DNA of 64,000 nt from Chamaea fasciata (taxonomy: Eukaryota; Chordata; Aves; Passeriformes; Sylviidae), in the NCBI GenBank assembly GCA_029207755.1, contig JARCOQ010000008.1, positions 24,231,021 to 24,295,020 of the forward strand, in the 5' to 3' direction. This document shows positions 48,521-62,358 of the stretch, piece after piece. Each line of letters opens with the position of its first letter. Positions within the stretch are counted from its first letter, which is position 1. Both the position numbers and the translations under genes were made by a program. The notes below the pieces were generated by a model. It did no database searches. It was not told the DNA's origin and saw nothing but the letters and a program-made list of their open reading frames with translations.

Positions 48521-51500
48521 CATGGTTGAATCCTTCTGAACTGGCTTTAAAAATGCAGCACAAATGTGAAAAACCTTTATCCACAGGCTGATGTAACTTG
48601 AGAGAATAAAGCTGCTATGGTCAATTCACCATAGAGTAATTTTTCAGCTCTAGCTCTCTTGTCACTTCTCATCTTAAGGGCAACAAATCAAAACAGAAAC
48701 ATGAATCCAGGGGTCTTTCTCCTTGACAGAAAGACAAAGGAAACTTAAGGAAGTGTGGTCCTCACTATGGAAGTGTGTACAGTCACACAAGGATGCTGGA
48801 AACTGTTTCCTGGATGTGATATACAGTCAGATCACAGGAAAAGAATGAATGTGGCATCTTGTGGTTACAGACTGGATACAAGAAGGAACAGGAACTGCCT
48901 CAAACCTCATTTCTGGAGATTTCTATGAAGATATGAAATGATCATGAAAAAGAAGGCTTGGACAGCCAGGCTATCTAATAGTGCAGTTAGTACATTGTGA
49001 TTCCTGAGGAAAGTCATGTTGGAGATACAACTGTGTGGATGCGCCGAAAGCAAATTTCCTGTAAGTGCAAGTAAAGGCATTCACAGTGGTTCAGCTTTGT
49101 TCAATGCAGAGGGGGAGTGCAGTTTTCAGACAGGCCCACTTGCGTCCTGAAGCTCTCAGAAGGTGGAGAAGTGCTCCTCCCATGTGAACAGGAAAATGAG
49201 ACTTTGCATCTCCATGAGAAACAACCTCTAACCTGATGGCCCCATCATTGACCTCTCATGCAGAAATGGTGCTCCACCGTGGGAAGAAAGAGACAATGGA
49301 GGCAATTTTTTTGCTGTCTGTTGTGTCCAGAAAAGAACCCACTCTTGTGCAGGACTGTCAGGTGAATGGCTGCTACAGTTGCAGGATGGGAAAGAGCAGG
49401 AGGAGATGGCAGCTGGCTTCAAAACTGCAGTGAAGGGGCACATCTGCTAGAAATGCCCTGTGGCAGCAGTGGCCATGGCACATGGAACACTGCACTGCTG
49501 AGGTTGCTGGCAGGCAACAGAGAAGTCTCACACATTTTATTTGGGAAGAGATAATAAAGTAGCATTCTATTCCCAGAAGTAAAACAGCAGGAAAGGTCTA
49601 CAAGAGTCCAGATATAAAGTCTCACCTTGCTAGTCCTAAGAACTGGGAATGTGTCTTAGAATGGACATCTGCAAACTTTGAATTGTTCTGGGAGGAGTTT
49701 TTCTCGGTTTAGTCAGAATTTTTTTAGCTAATCCTATGTCCCCTGCTGTTTTCACAGGAGTGTAGATCATATGCAGTTGTTTCTACTTCTTTATGTAATT
49801 ACTTGTAATCTGCTGGGGAAAAAATATTGCATGTAATTTGTTAATATTATATACAGATTACATTCTGGTAATGCTATCATTCACTTGTTGGTACACAGGC
49901 ATAAAATAAGACACCAAGATGTACCTAGAACAGATCATCACCATCCTTAATGCTTCTTACCAGCTTTGGCCACTAACCAACCCACTTTCCAAACTTTTCT
50001 CTTTATGCCCAAAGAGAATCTCTGAAACCTGTTTTTCAATCTTTCTTACAGAGTGAAATTAATGCCCGGTGCTAAGGATACTTGATTTTCCCTAATTTCT
50101 CACAAGAAAAGTGTTTCATTAGCATGATGTAATGCCTTTTGCCCGTGGTTTTAATTTCTATGAGGTATTTTCCCCAAGCAGGAGACCTGAGGACAAATAA
50201 GTTCTTTGTTGGAGAAGCAGCACTGTTGATCCCAGGACTGCTTAGGCATCTCTGAATAATGTGTCAAAGAAAGGTTAATTTTCTGTCCCAAATTCCACAT
50301 TAATCAGACAGATGGAAAGAAAAAGAGGAAAGAATAAACAACACCCCTCTTTTTGAAGAGCCAGAGGAAATAATACTGAGAAAGTATTTTAGACTTTTTT
50401 TTCCTGATGTGCCAGATTCTTATTTATTGCTGAGGAAAGAACATGCACAGGTAACTAATTGTATGCTGCACTTGGATGAACCCCAATCCCAAAGCACCAG
50501 AAACCATTGTCAACTCTAGGCTCATGAGGTCATTCTGCCGTTTTACCTTCAAACTGCTCTGTCTAATTGTTCTTTCCTGCCACTTGTTTGTTTCTAAGCC
50601 AGCAACCAAGAGATTAGAAACAAATGGAATGCAAAAGGTGACCTTTGGAAATGAAGAACCTTTACAAAATGAATGCCTCCTGTTCTCTTCTGACAAGGCA
50701 TCTACCCTCCGATGTGTTTACAGACTGTATTGTCACTCCCTAGCACAGAATTTGACAGCAGTGGTGAGGAGCATTCATTGGGGTCATGTACTTTGCAACA
50801 GCAAATACCTCATGCCTGAAGAAAATGAAAATAAATCCTAAAGCCACCTCTTGTACATTTATTCCTGCAACCTCATGACTAGGGAAGTGAAGCAGAAGCT
50901 TGGGAGAGAGCAGCCTGTCTGGAGCTGTAGCATTCTAGAACAGCGGTTATGCTCCAGCCTCTGAGCTCTCTCAAGATCAGTAGGGGATGAGTTTTTAAGG
51001 TCGGTGCCTTTGAAGATGGGAAGGGAGCACTCTCAAGTCTTTCTTCTACAGTCTCTGGGTAATTAGAGGTTAGTCAGCTAATCTGAGTGTGAGGTTCATG
51101 TATTGCTCACTCCTTTCAGTAAGGAAGATGTCTTGATTCTACTTGCAATATTCTGCAACCTCTGCTGATCGGTTACCTCTTCAGCTCAGCTCATCATTTT
51201 GGCTGCCTCAGTCCCAGAAAGAACTGCAGAAAAATAATTTAAGTTAGTTTAATCTTTTTTGCAAAGAAATCCACTGCTCTGTCACTCCCTGTTCCTCCTC
51301 TGTGAGATGGTCAGAAAGCACTTTGTAGTGGTCATAAATACAATGTATTGCTTTTAGAGACAAATCTGCTCCTCCTCATTCTCTGTGAAAGAGATCCATC
51401 TCATGATGAAAATCAGATAAATCAGTCCATAATTCTTGTTTATTCTTTCCTCCCCAATGTCCAGAGAGATGCAAAATGAGCAAGAGGATGATTTTTTAAT

Positions 51501-51718
51501 GGTCAGGACTTATGGGTCCTAAAAAGTCAAGACACATATCGAAATTCTGAAGAAATGCCTGTTCACCCAGTAAGTTTAGATAAAATACACCTTAAAGGCA
51601 CAGTATTTTATTTCACCAATAATCCCTTTCCAAGCAGCACCAAAGAATGAAAAGGTATACTTTATAATCATTATTTGTTCCTAAAAAAGTAATAAAACCA
51701 GAGACACTTGACCTTCAG
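48521..51718. other. No gene recognised
   Basis: Non-coding. The 121-codon plus frame at 50476-50841 has no recognisable domain. AATAAA motifs at about 48606 and 50829 stand alone. Confidence 0.5.
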
Positions 51719-51770
51719 GGTTTTTTTTTTTTTTTTTTTTTTGGGAGGGGGGGGTTGGGGTTTTTTTTTC
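51719..51770. repeat. Poly-T / poly-G / poly-T tract
   Basis: A run of more than 20 T is followed by GGGAGGGGGGGGTTGGGG (51743-51760) and another T-run. The G block satisfies a simple G-quadruplex pattern of four G-runs of three or more with short loops. Confidence 0.95.
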
Positions 51771-52668
51771 TGTCAGAAAGAAGACATATTTTCCAGCTCA
51801 TTCTGAACAAAATACTACATTTGTGCTCTGAAAAGGCAGAATACTTAAACAACTGTATGTTGCCTCAGCCAGTTGTTGTGCTGAGGGAATTGAGTAGCAG
51901 GCATTTGGGACTGTTCTGTTTCAACAAGAAAAAGGAACATCTGACACTCAGAAACCATGTCTAGTTTGCTTGGGCATTTGAAATATCTTTACTGAAAGAG
52001 GAGAACAGAGGCATAGGGTGAAAAACAGGCTAGTACTGCTGGTGTGAATGAAGCTGATCCCTGTACTAAATCGGAATTGGTTCTTTGGGATGTAAAAACT
52101 CCATGAAGAGCCTTCAACATCCTCTTCTAATTTAGCCCACACCGTAATGACATGGAGTTACCACTTGATGGCTCCTTGTCAGTTTAGATGGATGAAATGA
52201 GTTAATGGATACCGACCAGTCCCTCGCGGTGCATGCAGGATCTCTGCAGACTCACCACCAGCAAAAGGACTGTGAAGATTTGAGAAAAGAGCCACTCAAA
52301 GGACTCCTTTTCCTCACTGGGCCAGAACACCGTGATGCAATCTGTTACTGTTTTCACTGTCCAATCTGTGGATTTCCCTTTCTAGAGCTGTCTACCCCAG
52401 ACCTTTCAGTATTAAAACCAGATGCAAACAAAACTAGCAACAACAGCAGCAGTTTGATAGCTTCCTTGACTTTTGTACACCAAATTCCAGAGGTGGGAGT
52501 GGAGTGAGAGGGGAAAAAAAACCCCACTGGAAATAAATACCCCTATGAAGAAATTACAACATCAAAATGCAATTCCCTCCTCATGTTTTTCTTAGAAAGC
52601 AGTTCAGTTCCATCTGGCTGTGGGCCTGCAGCCAACACTTGCTGCAGAAGAACTAAGACATTCAAATA
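51771..52668. other. No gene recognised
   Basis: Non-coding. A 100-codon plus frame (52205-52507) begins in a small CpG group (CCGACC, CTCGCGG) but shows no recognisable domain. Confidence 0.5.

Positions 52669-52711
<43 letters not shown>
52669..52711. repeat. (TAAA)n microsatellite
   Basis: About ten to eleven uninterrupted TAAA units. Such tracts often mark tails of non-LTR retroelements, but no element body is recognisable on either side. Confidence 0.97.
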
Positions 52712-54154
52712 GGAATAATATACCAAGTGGCTCCTGCATCCATCTCTAGAGCAAGGCTCTCAAAGCAGATATTGTTCTGAGCCAGCTTTGCAACCCAAAC
52801 ATTAATCTTGCTTAGGCTGACAGAGTTGCAAATAAAGCCACGTTACACATGCATTCAAGAGAGAGGGAGGCAAAAGGAGAGGATCAGTCAGATGACACAG
52901 AACAACTATGGGTTTGTTCTCAGCAGTGAGTGAGTAGAGCAGCATACATGGGGAGATACATGCTTGTTGAGGTGATGATTGTTTATTTGTTTCCATCACT
53001 AAGAAGCTCTAAACAATGGTGTACTCTTCAGTTGCAAGCTGGGAAAATGCAAAGAACCACTGTTTAGATATTGGCAAAATCTCCAAATATTATTTCCTCT
53101 TGAAAAGGTGAAGAAGAAAAAATTGGAAAAAAAAAAAAAAAAAGAAGAGGAGGGATTAATTTATTTCTAGCAGCTGTAGCAATATTCCAAGTTGCCAAAA
53201 GAACAAGAAACTCATGCAAAGTCAGTCACTGCTTCTGCATCCTAGAAGTGTGTGCTGGCCATGGCTGTCAAAAATTGCTAGGGATTTTAATAATCTCTGC
53301 TTGATGAATTTGGACACAAAACACCTTGAAATTTCTTGCTACACATGCTGTACTGAGATGTGGGGTTTTGCTTCATGCTGTGGAGGAGAAAACCCAGAAT
53401 GCAAGTCTTTTGAACCACCTTCCCAAAAGAACTTGGCTGTTTGTCCTGAAATTTTCTGAGCAAGGAATTAAACTCAAAACTGTCTCCTCATTCCCATTTC
53501 AGTGAGGCTTAATGGGAACTCTCTCTGTTGTGAATGTAGAATCATGGCCAAAGCAAAAGCTGACACATAGCTTAGTGAGGAAGGAAACCCTAGTGGTCAG
53601 TAACTCCTGGAAATAATCCTGGGAATATCCATGGGGTTACATTTATATGACACAATAAGAATGCCATAGTGAAATGCTTTTCCTGCTAAAGAGTTTCCTA
53701 CCACCCTGCTTGAGTCCTTCCAAAAGTTGGCATGAGAGAAATAGTTGGAGAAAATAGAATAGACAAGAACCAGAGCAGGCAAGGGAGATACATCCCACAC
53801 CATTCCTGCTGGTCAATGCATAGAAGCAGTTGGGTGTTGAGAAAGGAGGCCATCCTATTTTTGCCTACCTGAAGTCAGCATTAGGAGCTGATTTTCATCT
53901 TGGTTTGAGAGGTCAGAGAAGAGAGTGAAGTGGGAAATGAGAAACAACAGATCTGATATGACATTGCTAAGGTATGTGTCCCTAATTTTTGGCCCAATTG
54001 TTTGGACAGCAAATCTGGCTTCTTGTAAGTAGAACCTCCAGCCAAATACAACCCAAAGTTAGTTTATTCTCATTAAGGACTTGGGAAAACAAAATGAAAT
54101 CAGAGCAATATAGGATTATGTCACAGATTTAAAACCATCTAAAGGTAAACAAAA
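52712..54154. other. No gene recognised; poly-A run
   Basis: Non-coding. A run of 17 or so A occurs at 53127-53143, leading into AAGAAGAGGAGGG. Frames are short and unremarkable. Confidence 0.55.
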
Positions 54155-54179
54155 CATCCATCTAAAGGTTAGATGGATG
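54155..54179. repeat. Perfect 11-bp inverted repeat (hairpin)
   Basis: CATCCATCTAA (54155-54165) and TTAGATGGATG (54169-54179) are exact reverse complements separated by AGG. The left arm is also partly duplicated upstream (ATCTAAAGGT at about 54137-54146). Confidence 0.95.
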
Positions 54180-54787
54180 AATGCATGCTTTCATATACTT
54201 CTGGGTAATTAACCTAATGTCTAAGAGTAAGGGTAAATTGAAAATTTGAGCATTGTCTCTGCTTCAGATGAAAATCAACCTTATTTAACATCTTCCTCTT
54301 ATCACTGACAATGTGACATGCCAGTATCAACTAGTAAAGGGATTTGTGAGTGTGTGCTTCACCAGTTTTATTTCTTGGGGTCAGCTGAGTGAGAAGATAC
54401 ATAGCACCACCACAGGTCTTACTACCAAATCCATGAAATATCTCCATCAACCTCTGTTAGATCTGTCATTGATAAAGACAGCTGAAGGAGCCGTCCTGAG
54501 TGCAGCCAGATAAGTGTGGAGTCAGCGGGCAATAGGGAGGAAGGGCGGGATCCCAAACTGTCACCAGTTATCACAGCAGCAACTCCGTGCAAGACACCAG
54601 CTCTGAGGCTGCCAAGTACCACCACATCAGGATGACCTTGTGCCTTTGAGCATGTCCCTGCTGACAGCAGACCTTTCCTGCACTCACTGGGGAAAAGGGG
54701 GAAAACTACAGCTATCCTGGCACAGACAGGGGATGAGGTCTCAAAGGAGCTGAGCTCTGACCTTCTCTCCTCCAAGGAAGATATTTT

Positions 54788-54823
54788 GTTTGTTGTTTTT
54801 TTTTTTTTTTTTTTGGGGGGGGA
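54788..54823. repeat. Poly-T followed by G-run
   Basis: About 20 T and then eight G. It lies within a 175-codon minus frame (54422-54949), giving that frame a run of Lys; the frame is therefore suspect. Confidence 0.9.
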
Positions 54824-57800
54824 AGAAATTTGGAGAGGCTTTATGGGGAAAAAAGACCTTGGAGTTGGGATTTCTGACAGATTTCCAACAAGATAAAAAC
54901 ATGACAAATTTTCACCATCTCTAGATGCAGTCCATGGTGAATGTTCCACAGGGGGATGGGGGAGGGAGTCAGATGGGAAAGTGAAAGAGAACCCGTTATT
55001 TCCATCTGAAAATAATTTTAAAAGGGATTGTTATTCCACTGGGTAGAACAACTCCTAACTAAAGCAATGTGCCTGGCCAGTGAGGTACTGTGAAGAGGGA
55101 ATGATCCCTCCACTCTGAGAGGCAAAACACAGTCTGAAAAGGTTCAAAAGTGCTTCTATAGGCAACCTGCAAGCTGTGATGTATGTATATACTCTGGGGA
55201 AAAAAACCCTGCATATTTTAATTTGAGTAGATTCTTGACTTCTTCCCCCAAAGCAAAGAGACAGCCAGGAGGTATAGGAAAAGAAACTGAAGGGTTTAGA
55301 AGCTGCCTGCAACTTGGGCATTGAAAAATATTTCCTTTATGTCACTGTCATTTAGTCTTTCTGAGAAGCTGTCATTTTTTGGTGAGAATTTCACTAAAGG
55401 TGAAATGAACATGAGGGAACATGAGGAAAATGACATATATGAGATAAGACCAATGGCAAATTGACTGCTACAGAAACAATGTTTCACTGACTGTGTCATG
55501 AAAGAGTCCCTTTCACTTCAGAGCTGCTTGTCCCTTTTTCTGTGGTGGTGTGGCATTGTATGTTCTGTGGCCAGGGAGCAGCTTCCTCAGTTTTGTTGAT
55601 ACAGTGCTAGGCACAAGAAGTCGAGAGCTGGGACTGGTAGATGTTACCACAGTTGAAACTATGCAGAAGCAGAGTAAAAAAGCATTTTATAGAACTTAGA
55701 CTTTCTTAAATATTTCCAGAGATAAAATGCTCCCTTCCCACTTAATGTCACCTCTGATTTTCCCCGAGAGCTTCTTTGTACACAGTCTTTCTCCAGAAGC
55801 CCCAGTGACTTGACAGAGTTTGCCCTGTTGTTTGTTTCTCACTGATGTGCACACCTGGGACATCAGACTCCTTGGGTGAAGATGCAGATAAAAGGGACCA
55901 CGGGCAGAGACTTCTGGAGGAACTGTTGGAGAGTGAGGGTGGAGGTGGTTTGGGGCTCTTCTCGAGGGTGAAACATATTCCCCGTGAGTGGTAGGGCCAT
56001 GTGAGAGAGCTGGGAGTAGAGTCAGCTCCATTGGAATGCAGTCAAATATTCCTGTCCATTTGCTCCTAAATCCTTAGATCCCAGAGAAATAGGTAACCCT
56101 TATTTTATTTATTGAAAAAACCCTCATGTTTTACCTTCTCTTAAATTGAAATGAGTCTTTGACTTTAACAAATAAATAACCCATACTTTTTTATGCACAG
56201 ACCTTGAGATCCTCATGAAACACTTTTGCAGCTCACAGGAAAGTCCACAGAGCAGTCAGAACTGGTAATATTCATTTGGATGGAAGCTGTGAGGTTTGCA
56301 AATGAGCATGAGCATTACCCCAGGACATGCAGGGAAAAATCCTTCCACACAAGATAGGAGATTTCTCTCTTCAGGCTTTGGATCAGCCACAAGTCAACCA
56401 GAGTTCTATACCTGCCCTCTCAGGAGGTTATACTGTGTCTGGTCTAAAGCCAATCCATAGCTTCTACTCAAAGCTCAGCCAAAATGAACTTGTGTCTGTC
56501 TGCAGTACCATGTAGCCATACCCATGATAACAGGCTTTGGAATATAAAACCCGAGTGCTGATCTGCAATGCTTTGAAGAAATGGCTTTGAATGCCAGGAC
56601 CACTCTTGCTTTACAGATTTCAGCCTAATCTGATTTATTTATTGTTTAACCTGCCATGTGCCTGCAAACCAGCTGGAAGCACAGCCGGCTAATTACTGGG
56701 CTGTGCCAGCATAGGTTGCCTTTGATTGCTTGAGACAAGATGCCTGTAAGATGGACAAGATTTAAGGCACACAGTTATTGTCTATGACCCTCTTTTAGAT
56801 CCTAATGAGCTCTGAGAGGCTGAAATGTTGTGTTGGAGAGGCAGCAGGAATCTGGCTTCATCAGGGAAAGAGCTGCATCTGGAAGTTATTTTATCTTTAA
56901 CTTTCCTTGTCCTTTTCCCCATTCTCTCTCTCATACATCTGTGAGGTGGAATGTGTTTAAAGCACAACCATGATAATCCCTCTAGACCTTCTTCTCCCCT
57001 GTTTGCATCTTTCTGGGGGCATCTGTGCTAACATTTCTTCCACTTTTGCTCTAGACAAATGAGACATCACTGCTTTCCTCAAGACTGTGCAAAATAGTGG
57101 AGATTTTATCTTACCCTGCACATGTCCACATGCTGAAATTCCCTTTTGTAAAAAAGACTTAACTCCAGGAAGCATGCTGATCCTGAGCAGGAACAAAGTG
57201 TATTGAGGATTACCCTAGCCCCCGTCTTTCATGCTTAATTTAGAAGTGGAACTGCAAAGTGAAATCACTCTCAGTTCTGCCCCATTCATGGACTGGCCCT
57301 TCCAGTTACTGCCTATATTCCCTTTCTGAGCTAAAGAAGGAAGGACATCACAAGACATAATGACATCAGCAATTTAGTAAGCTAGAGGGGAAACTTTCTT
57401 ATCAGCCTGTGTTTGAACCTTAACCCTTGGCAGGTGAGAGGTTAAATATAATTAAATATATATTGCTTCATTAAATATACCTGGCTTTAAGATCTCTTGC
57501 TGGCCCCAAGTGTTTAAAGTTCACTGGTTCATGTTACATCTAGACTATTGAGGAGATGAAGGTCTGGGCCAGAAAATGAGAAAGGAATTGGTAATGGACC
57601 ACATTAAAAATAACAAATCAGAACAGGACCGAAAAAGAAAAAGATGGTCTAAATAGCTTAAAGTCCTTTATTGGCCTGGAAAGGGTGGAGGAAGCAGGAG
57701 GATGGGAAGGGCAGGAAGTGATCTCTTTACTCCATGAGGGTTCTGGGAATCTGTCTCCCTTTGGGAGACTGGGAGAAATGGGAAAATAAAATAAAAACAT

Positions 57801-58289
57801 GTTCAAAATGCCAAAAATGATAGGAAATGGTTATCAGCTTGAAAAGTTCCTCTAAGGGTTATTAATAGCCAGCAGCAAGGAAATAATGACTCACTGGGAA
57901 GATAAGTATATCCCAGCTCCTAAAATGTGAACTGGTTCAAAGTTGCTTAACCCTGACTATTCTATCATAGCACATACAGGGAAGGTCTATCACCAAAGTA
58001 TCACCACATGTACATATCTCTACCTTCCAAAGCACTTAAATGTGTGCATAAACCCTCTTACTTTTTATGAGCTATAAACACATAAAAGTGTGCTAATCTG
58101 GACAAAATTCAACATTGGATTTTGACTGGATTGCTAAAAAAATTGGGATATTGGCTGTATTCAGACATTTAGAGTATTCTGCATATGAACGTTGAGCTGG
58201 TCATGGTTCTGTCTTAGACCATTAATTATGAAATTATTCTATGATTTCACTTGCCACCTGAATTAAAGGTGGTTTTATTTTCTAGCATG
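54824..58289. other. No gene recognised
   Basis: Non-coding, with scattered short frames on both strands. An AT-rich TTAAATATAATTAAATATATATT stretch lies at 57441-57478. Confidence 0.5.
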
Positions 58290-58340
58290 TGTAGGGAAAC
58301 TGAGGCACAAAGACATTATGGTACTTTTTTTCAAACTCTG
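58290..58340 (-). mobile_element. MIR-like SINE fragment, reverse orientation
   Basis: GGGAAACTGAGGCACAAAGA is nearly identical to the reverse complement of the MIR segment TCTCTGTGCCTCAGTTTCC, and a degraded continuation (CATTATGGTAC) stands where TTAAGTAACTTG would be. Only about 35-50 bp are alignable by eye. Confidence 0.6.
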
Positions 58341-61300
58341 GTTGCAGAGACGTAGGTGCACGTAGTTCCACAGCAGTCCATTTCCAGTGTCCAAAAAGGC
58401 ATATTTTCTCAGGAGGATACAGGTGGGTTTAACTACTATGTGTAGACACATTATAAACAGATTTGTATCCTAAATTCTTAAAAAACACCCTGGAAGTCTG
58501 GGCACTGGGAAAACGCTGGACTAGAGAAGTGGTTGAATGGAGAACTGTGTTGCAAAGGAATGTGGGAACAGCCCATGAAATCCACAGCCCTGCTGGCCAC
58601 TATGGCATGTTAGCATGGCTGTGGAAAATCCTTGTGCTGGTAGTTAAACAAGGGAGAGGTTGGGGGTAGGTCAACAGTGAAGCTGCAATTTAAAGACCAA
58701 CTGAGCAAGCAAACAGGGAGAAAACTGGGGGAATGGGCCACGATTACCTGAATTTTGGCCAAGTGCATAAGCCTTAAAATTATCCTCTAGTTTGGAGAAG
58801 TTATTTCCTTTCATATCCAGCAGCTTTTTTGCATGTCTAGATACAAAAGAGTTGCAGCATGCCTCTTGAGAAACTGGCTATAAAAATGTCTTTCTGCATA
58901 TTAAGCTGCCTAAGATATTCTCTTGAGATAGCAATTACTGCATTTATATAATCATGTAATCACTGAACGGGCCAGAGGGAGAAGTGGCTTCAGTGTTATC
59001 ACAGCCCATTCCCTTGTATCACTTCCTCTGATAGGTGTTTTCCTATCTGGAGTGTGAAACTTCCAACAAAAGAGATGCCCCAAAACCCCTGGGTAGCCTC
59101 CCTATGAGGTTTGAGATCCTGCTACTTTTAAGTTTCCTAATGTCTAACTCTGTGGGAAGTGAGCTCCTGACTTCTCCTGTCACCAGTGTATATAGAGAAC
59201 ATGCTGCTGCTGTCCTGTGATGCCACCTTCTCTGTGTCTGAAGCTGGTCCTCCTCTCTCTCCTCCATTGTAAAGCACCACAAGCACAGGAACACAGGGAA
59301 TTTTTTCAGTGTCACATACAATGGGAAGTCATCCTGATCAGGCTGCTAGGAAAGAGAAGAAAGGGAAGCTAATAAATCTTTTCCGTCTCTATGGTTTTCT
59401 ATTTTTGCACTGGAAGGGAACATAATATTCTAAGTCCTTCGGCACAACAATATGTCAGGCAATTGTAACAATACATTGGACTTTTGGGTGGGCGACCCTC
59501 TTTTGTGGCATCTGTGTGAAGGATGATTTTCATCAAACAGCTTTATGGTTTCAACGAAATATTTGTAAAGTGGCTTCTGCAAGTGTGACTGATTGTCTGA
59601 TTTTATTCCATATTCTGTTTTCATTTGTTTATGTAAATCACAGAGTATTATGTATACTCTGCATTTGATAATTTCAAACCCATAATTGAAGAATTTGTGT
59701 TCTGAAGTAAATTTATGGTTTGTATGAAATCCTTGTTTACTATAAATAAGAGCTTGTTTACCCTTATGTCAATTAATAAGAACATAAAAGGTGTTCAGAA
59801 TAAACAAGTTGTTTTCTTTATTTCTTTCATGAATATACTATGTAAATTAATTTATTACATGCACTCTGATTAAGCAAAGGGAAAAATTTTATTCATTTTT
59901 TCAAGTGCCATGTATTTCATGAAATGTATTACACAGACATTTAGAATATAACAGACAATATGGAACATATTACAGCCTATAGCAGCTGTCATGATATTTC
60001 AAATATATTACATGGAATGACATAAAATATTTTCAACATATTCTTATAATTTTAATGTATATTGTGTGGTGTCCCATATTTTAAGCAGCAGAACAATAAG
60101 CCAATTCTATTTTTTTCTTCTTCTTTTAAAAATTGCATTTTATATATTGTCAGATATATTTTTACCATGTGTGCAATAAATTATATGAAACACGTAACAC
60201 ACATATGGAAAAGGTATGACTTTTTTGAGGGGGGAAGGTTGTGGATTGCTTAGCAAGGAACTTAAATCCTTTGTGCATTGTTTAAGCAATGGTCTGTATC
60301 TCTGGTCTGGTCTGCAGGCAGAGAGGTTTGTAAAACTAATATTTGTGATTTCCAGCAACTGAGATGCTTTCTGCTGAAGATAAGTTGGTAGCGTAGAGTC
60401 AGTCACAAAAATCTGTGTCACTCAATGACGTATCACCCAAAGCAGCCAGTCTGAGCTAGGGGATAACAAACCCAGTGGCAGGATTATCTACACCACAAAC
60501 ACAGCCCAGCTTCTGGGATGGTGTGTGAAGAATCCTTGCCTTCTCTCTGGAGGCTGTGGGACACAGAGTAATTTAGAGAATTAGCCTTAGAGAAGGCAAT
60601 GCCTGTTTAGAGACAGCTATCAGAGTTTTAGCTGGTCATATTAGTGCACTGGGAGCTGTAGCGTGAAGAAATCTTACAAAGACAGATTCAAGTGAATCAC
60701 CAATACAGTTCTTCTGCCCTAATGGATTTCAGATGCCTATTGGTCACATTTTCAAGAAATATGTTAAAATCTGGACTTGTCTGAAGTTGGTTTGGTCAAA
60801 TTAGCTGTTCTGGTCTGCTTCTCGTCCTGTGCAATTCAGTGCTGCTCTTGAATAAGTCCCTTCTCCTCCATGCTGATTTTGGACGACATTCCCCTCTCTC
60901 TGCTCTGTAGCTGCTCAGATTTGAACAAAGTCTCCAAACCTGAGCAAGATGAGATTCATGTCTTAAATTCTAGCTTAGATGAAACTTTAACTTGTGACTT
61001 TGGGAGGGGAACCAAGTCCAGCTGGACCATTTCACCAACTGGACTATTGCATCTTTCCTAAATGCAGCAGATGGTGGGTTGCAAGGTTCCTCTCTCACCA
61101 CTAGAACTGCAGAGAGTTCAAAATATGCACCGCTGAGGGAGGTTTTAGAACAAGGGAAATAATCCAATGCAGAGTTCCAGTAGTGAATCTGGGTGTTATA
61201 AATCAGTGCTCTGAAAAGTTACTCAAGTTTTTAATAACTGCTTAATTCATCCACAAGGACTATATTTTTTTTCGTAGTAAGCCTAGAAGAGCTAAGATTT

Positions 61301-62289
61301 TACTGCTTGAGGTGAGCAGAAACTAGAACCGGGGGGGATTGTCTTTCAGGCTTTGTATTTGGACAAATGACACTCCTCATTCTTGTCATACCAGCTATAG
61401 TGAGGAGTGTTTAAACTTCTTCACTTGAGAGGAGTAAATGGCCATCTTTAGTCCTTCTTTTACTGCCTTGCCTACAAATACTGTCTTTCGTAGTACAGTG
61501 CTTGCTTTCTGGCACACCATGCTTCTATGCAGAGAACCGCTCAATACAGAGATTTTCCTTTTTTTATTTTACTGGTCATTAATACTGCATGCCATGCTGA
61601 CTGCATGCCATCCAAAGCCTCTCTCGCTTGCTTCATGGTCTTTCCCTGAACAGATACATTTGAGTGGTCATTCTCCAGGTATGTCTTTCTTGGTCTGTGC
61701 TCCCTATGAGCGCAGCACGTGTGCAGTTCAGCTATGGGTGGGGAGAGTGTGGAAAGAAGGTGAAACATACCACTGATTTATGGGGATGGCATGTGAAAAG
61801 CACAGTCATTCTAGATGGTGAGAGACCTGATCTCAGGGTGTAAGGACTTTGGACATTTTGGATAATGAAATCTCAGAAATCTTGAAAGACCACTGATAAA
61901 CTCCAGGGGTCTTGTTAAAATAATACGACAAATTTGAGTGGATGTTCACAGGTATAAAAAATGACATGAGTGTTGGCTGACACAACAGCTGTGTCTAGTT
62001 CTACACATCAAAATCCTGATGGGTCGCACAGAAAATGAAGCCTTTCAAAAGAACAGTTGCCATTTTGTCTTTGACATGAAAGTTGTCAGAGATAGAGTGT
62101 TACTTATCAGCACTTTCCCATCATTATTTATTGCCAGAAGTGCCTGTAATCCTTTTAAGGGTCTTGGAGACTCTTGGAACAGCTTAGTCTAAGTCACGTA
62201 ACTTAAAAGAAAATACACATTACAAATCAATGCTGCGAATCAAAGCATTTAGCCCACCAAGTCTTGCGAGGTAAGATAGATATTTTGGC
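58341..62289. other. No gene recognised
   Basis: Non-coding. The segment 59640-60200 is markedly AT-rich. The 112-codon plus frame at 61438-61776 has no recognisable domain. Confidence 0.55.
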
Positions 62290-62358
62290 CAACACACACA
62301 CACAAATACATACATGCATAAGCATTTACATACATACACATACTCACACAGGTACACA
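62290..62358. repeat. CA / TACA-type simple repeat
   Basis: (CA)6 followed by imperfect TACATACA and CACATACT units. Degenerate microsatellite. Confidence 0.9.

Noticed and set aside
54422..54949. 175-codon minus-strand open frame
   Set aside because: Runs through a poly-T/poly-G tract that produces a Lys run. The remaining composition is not gene-like and no domain is recognised.
58228..58246. TTATTCTATGATTT resembling the CR1 terminal repeat
   Set aside because: No CCTTCCAACCC block precedes it, so a chance octamer-scale match is likely.
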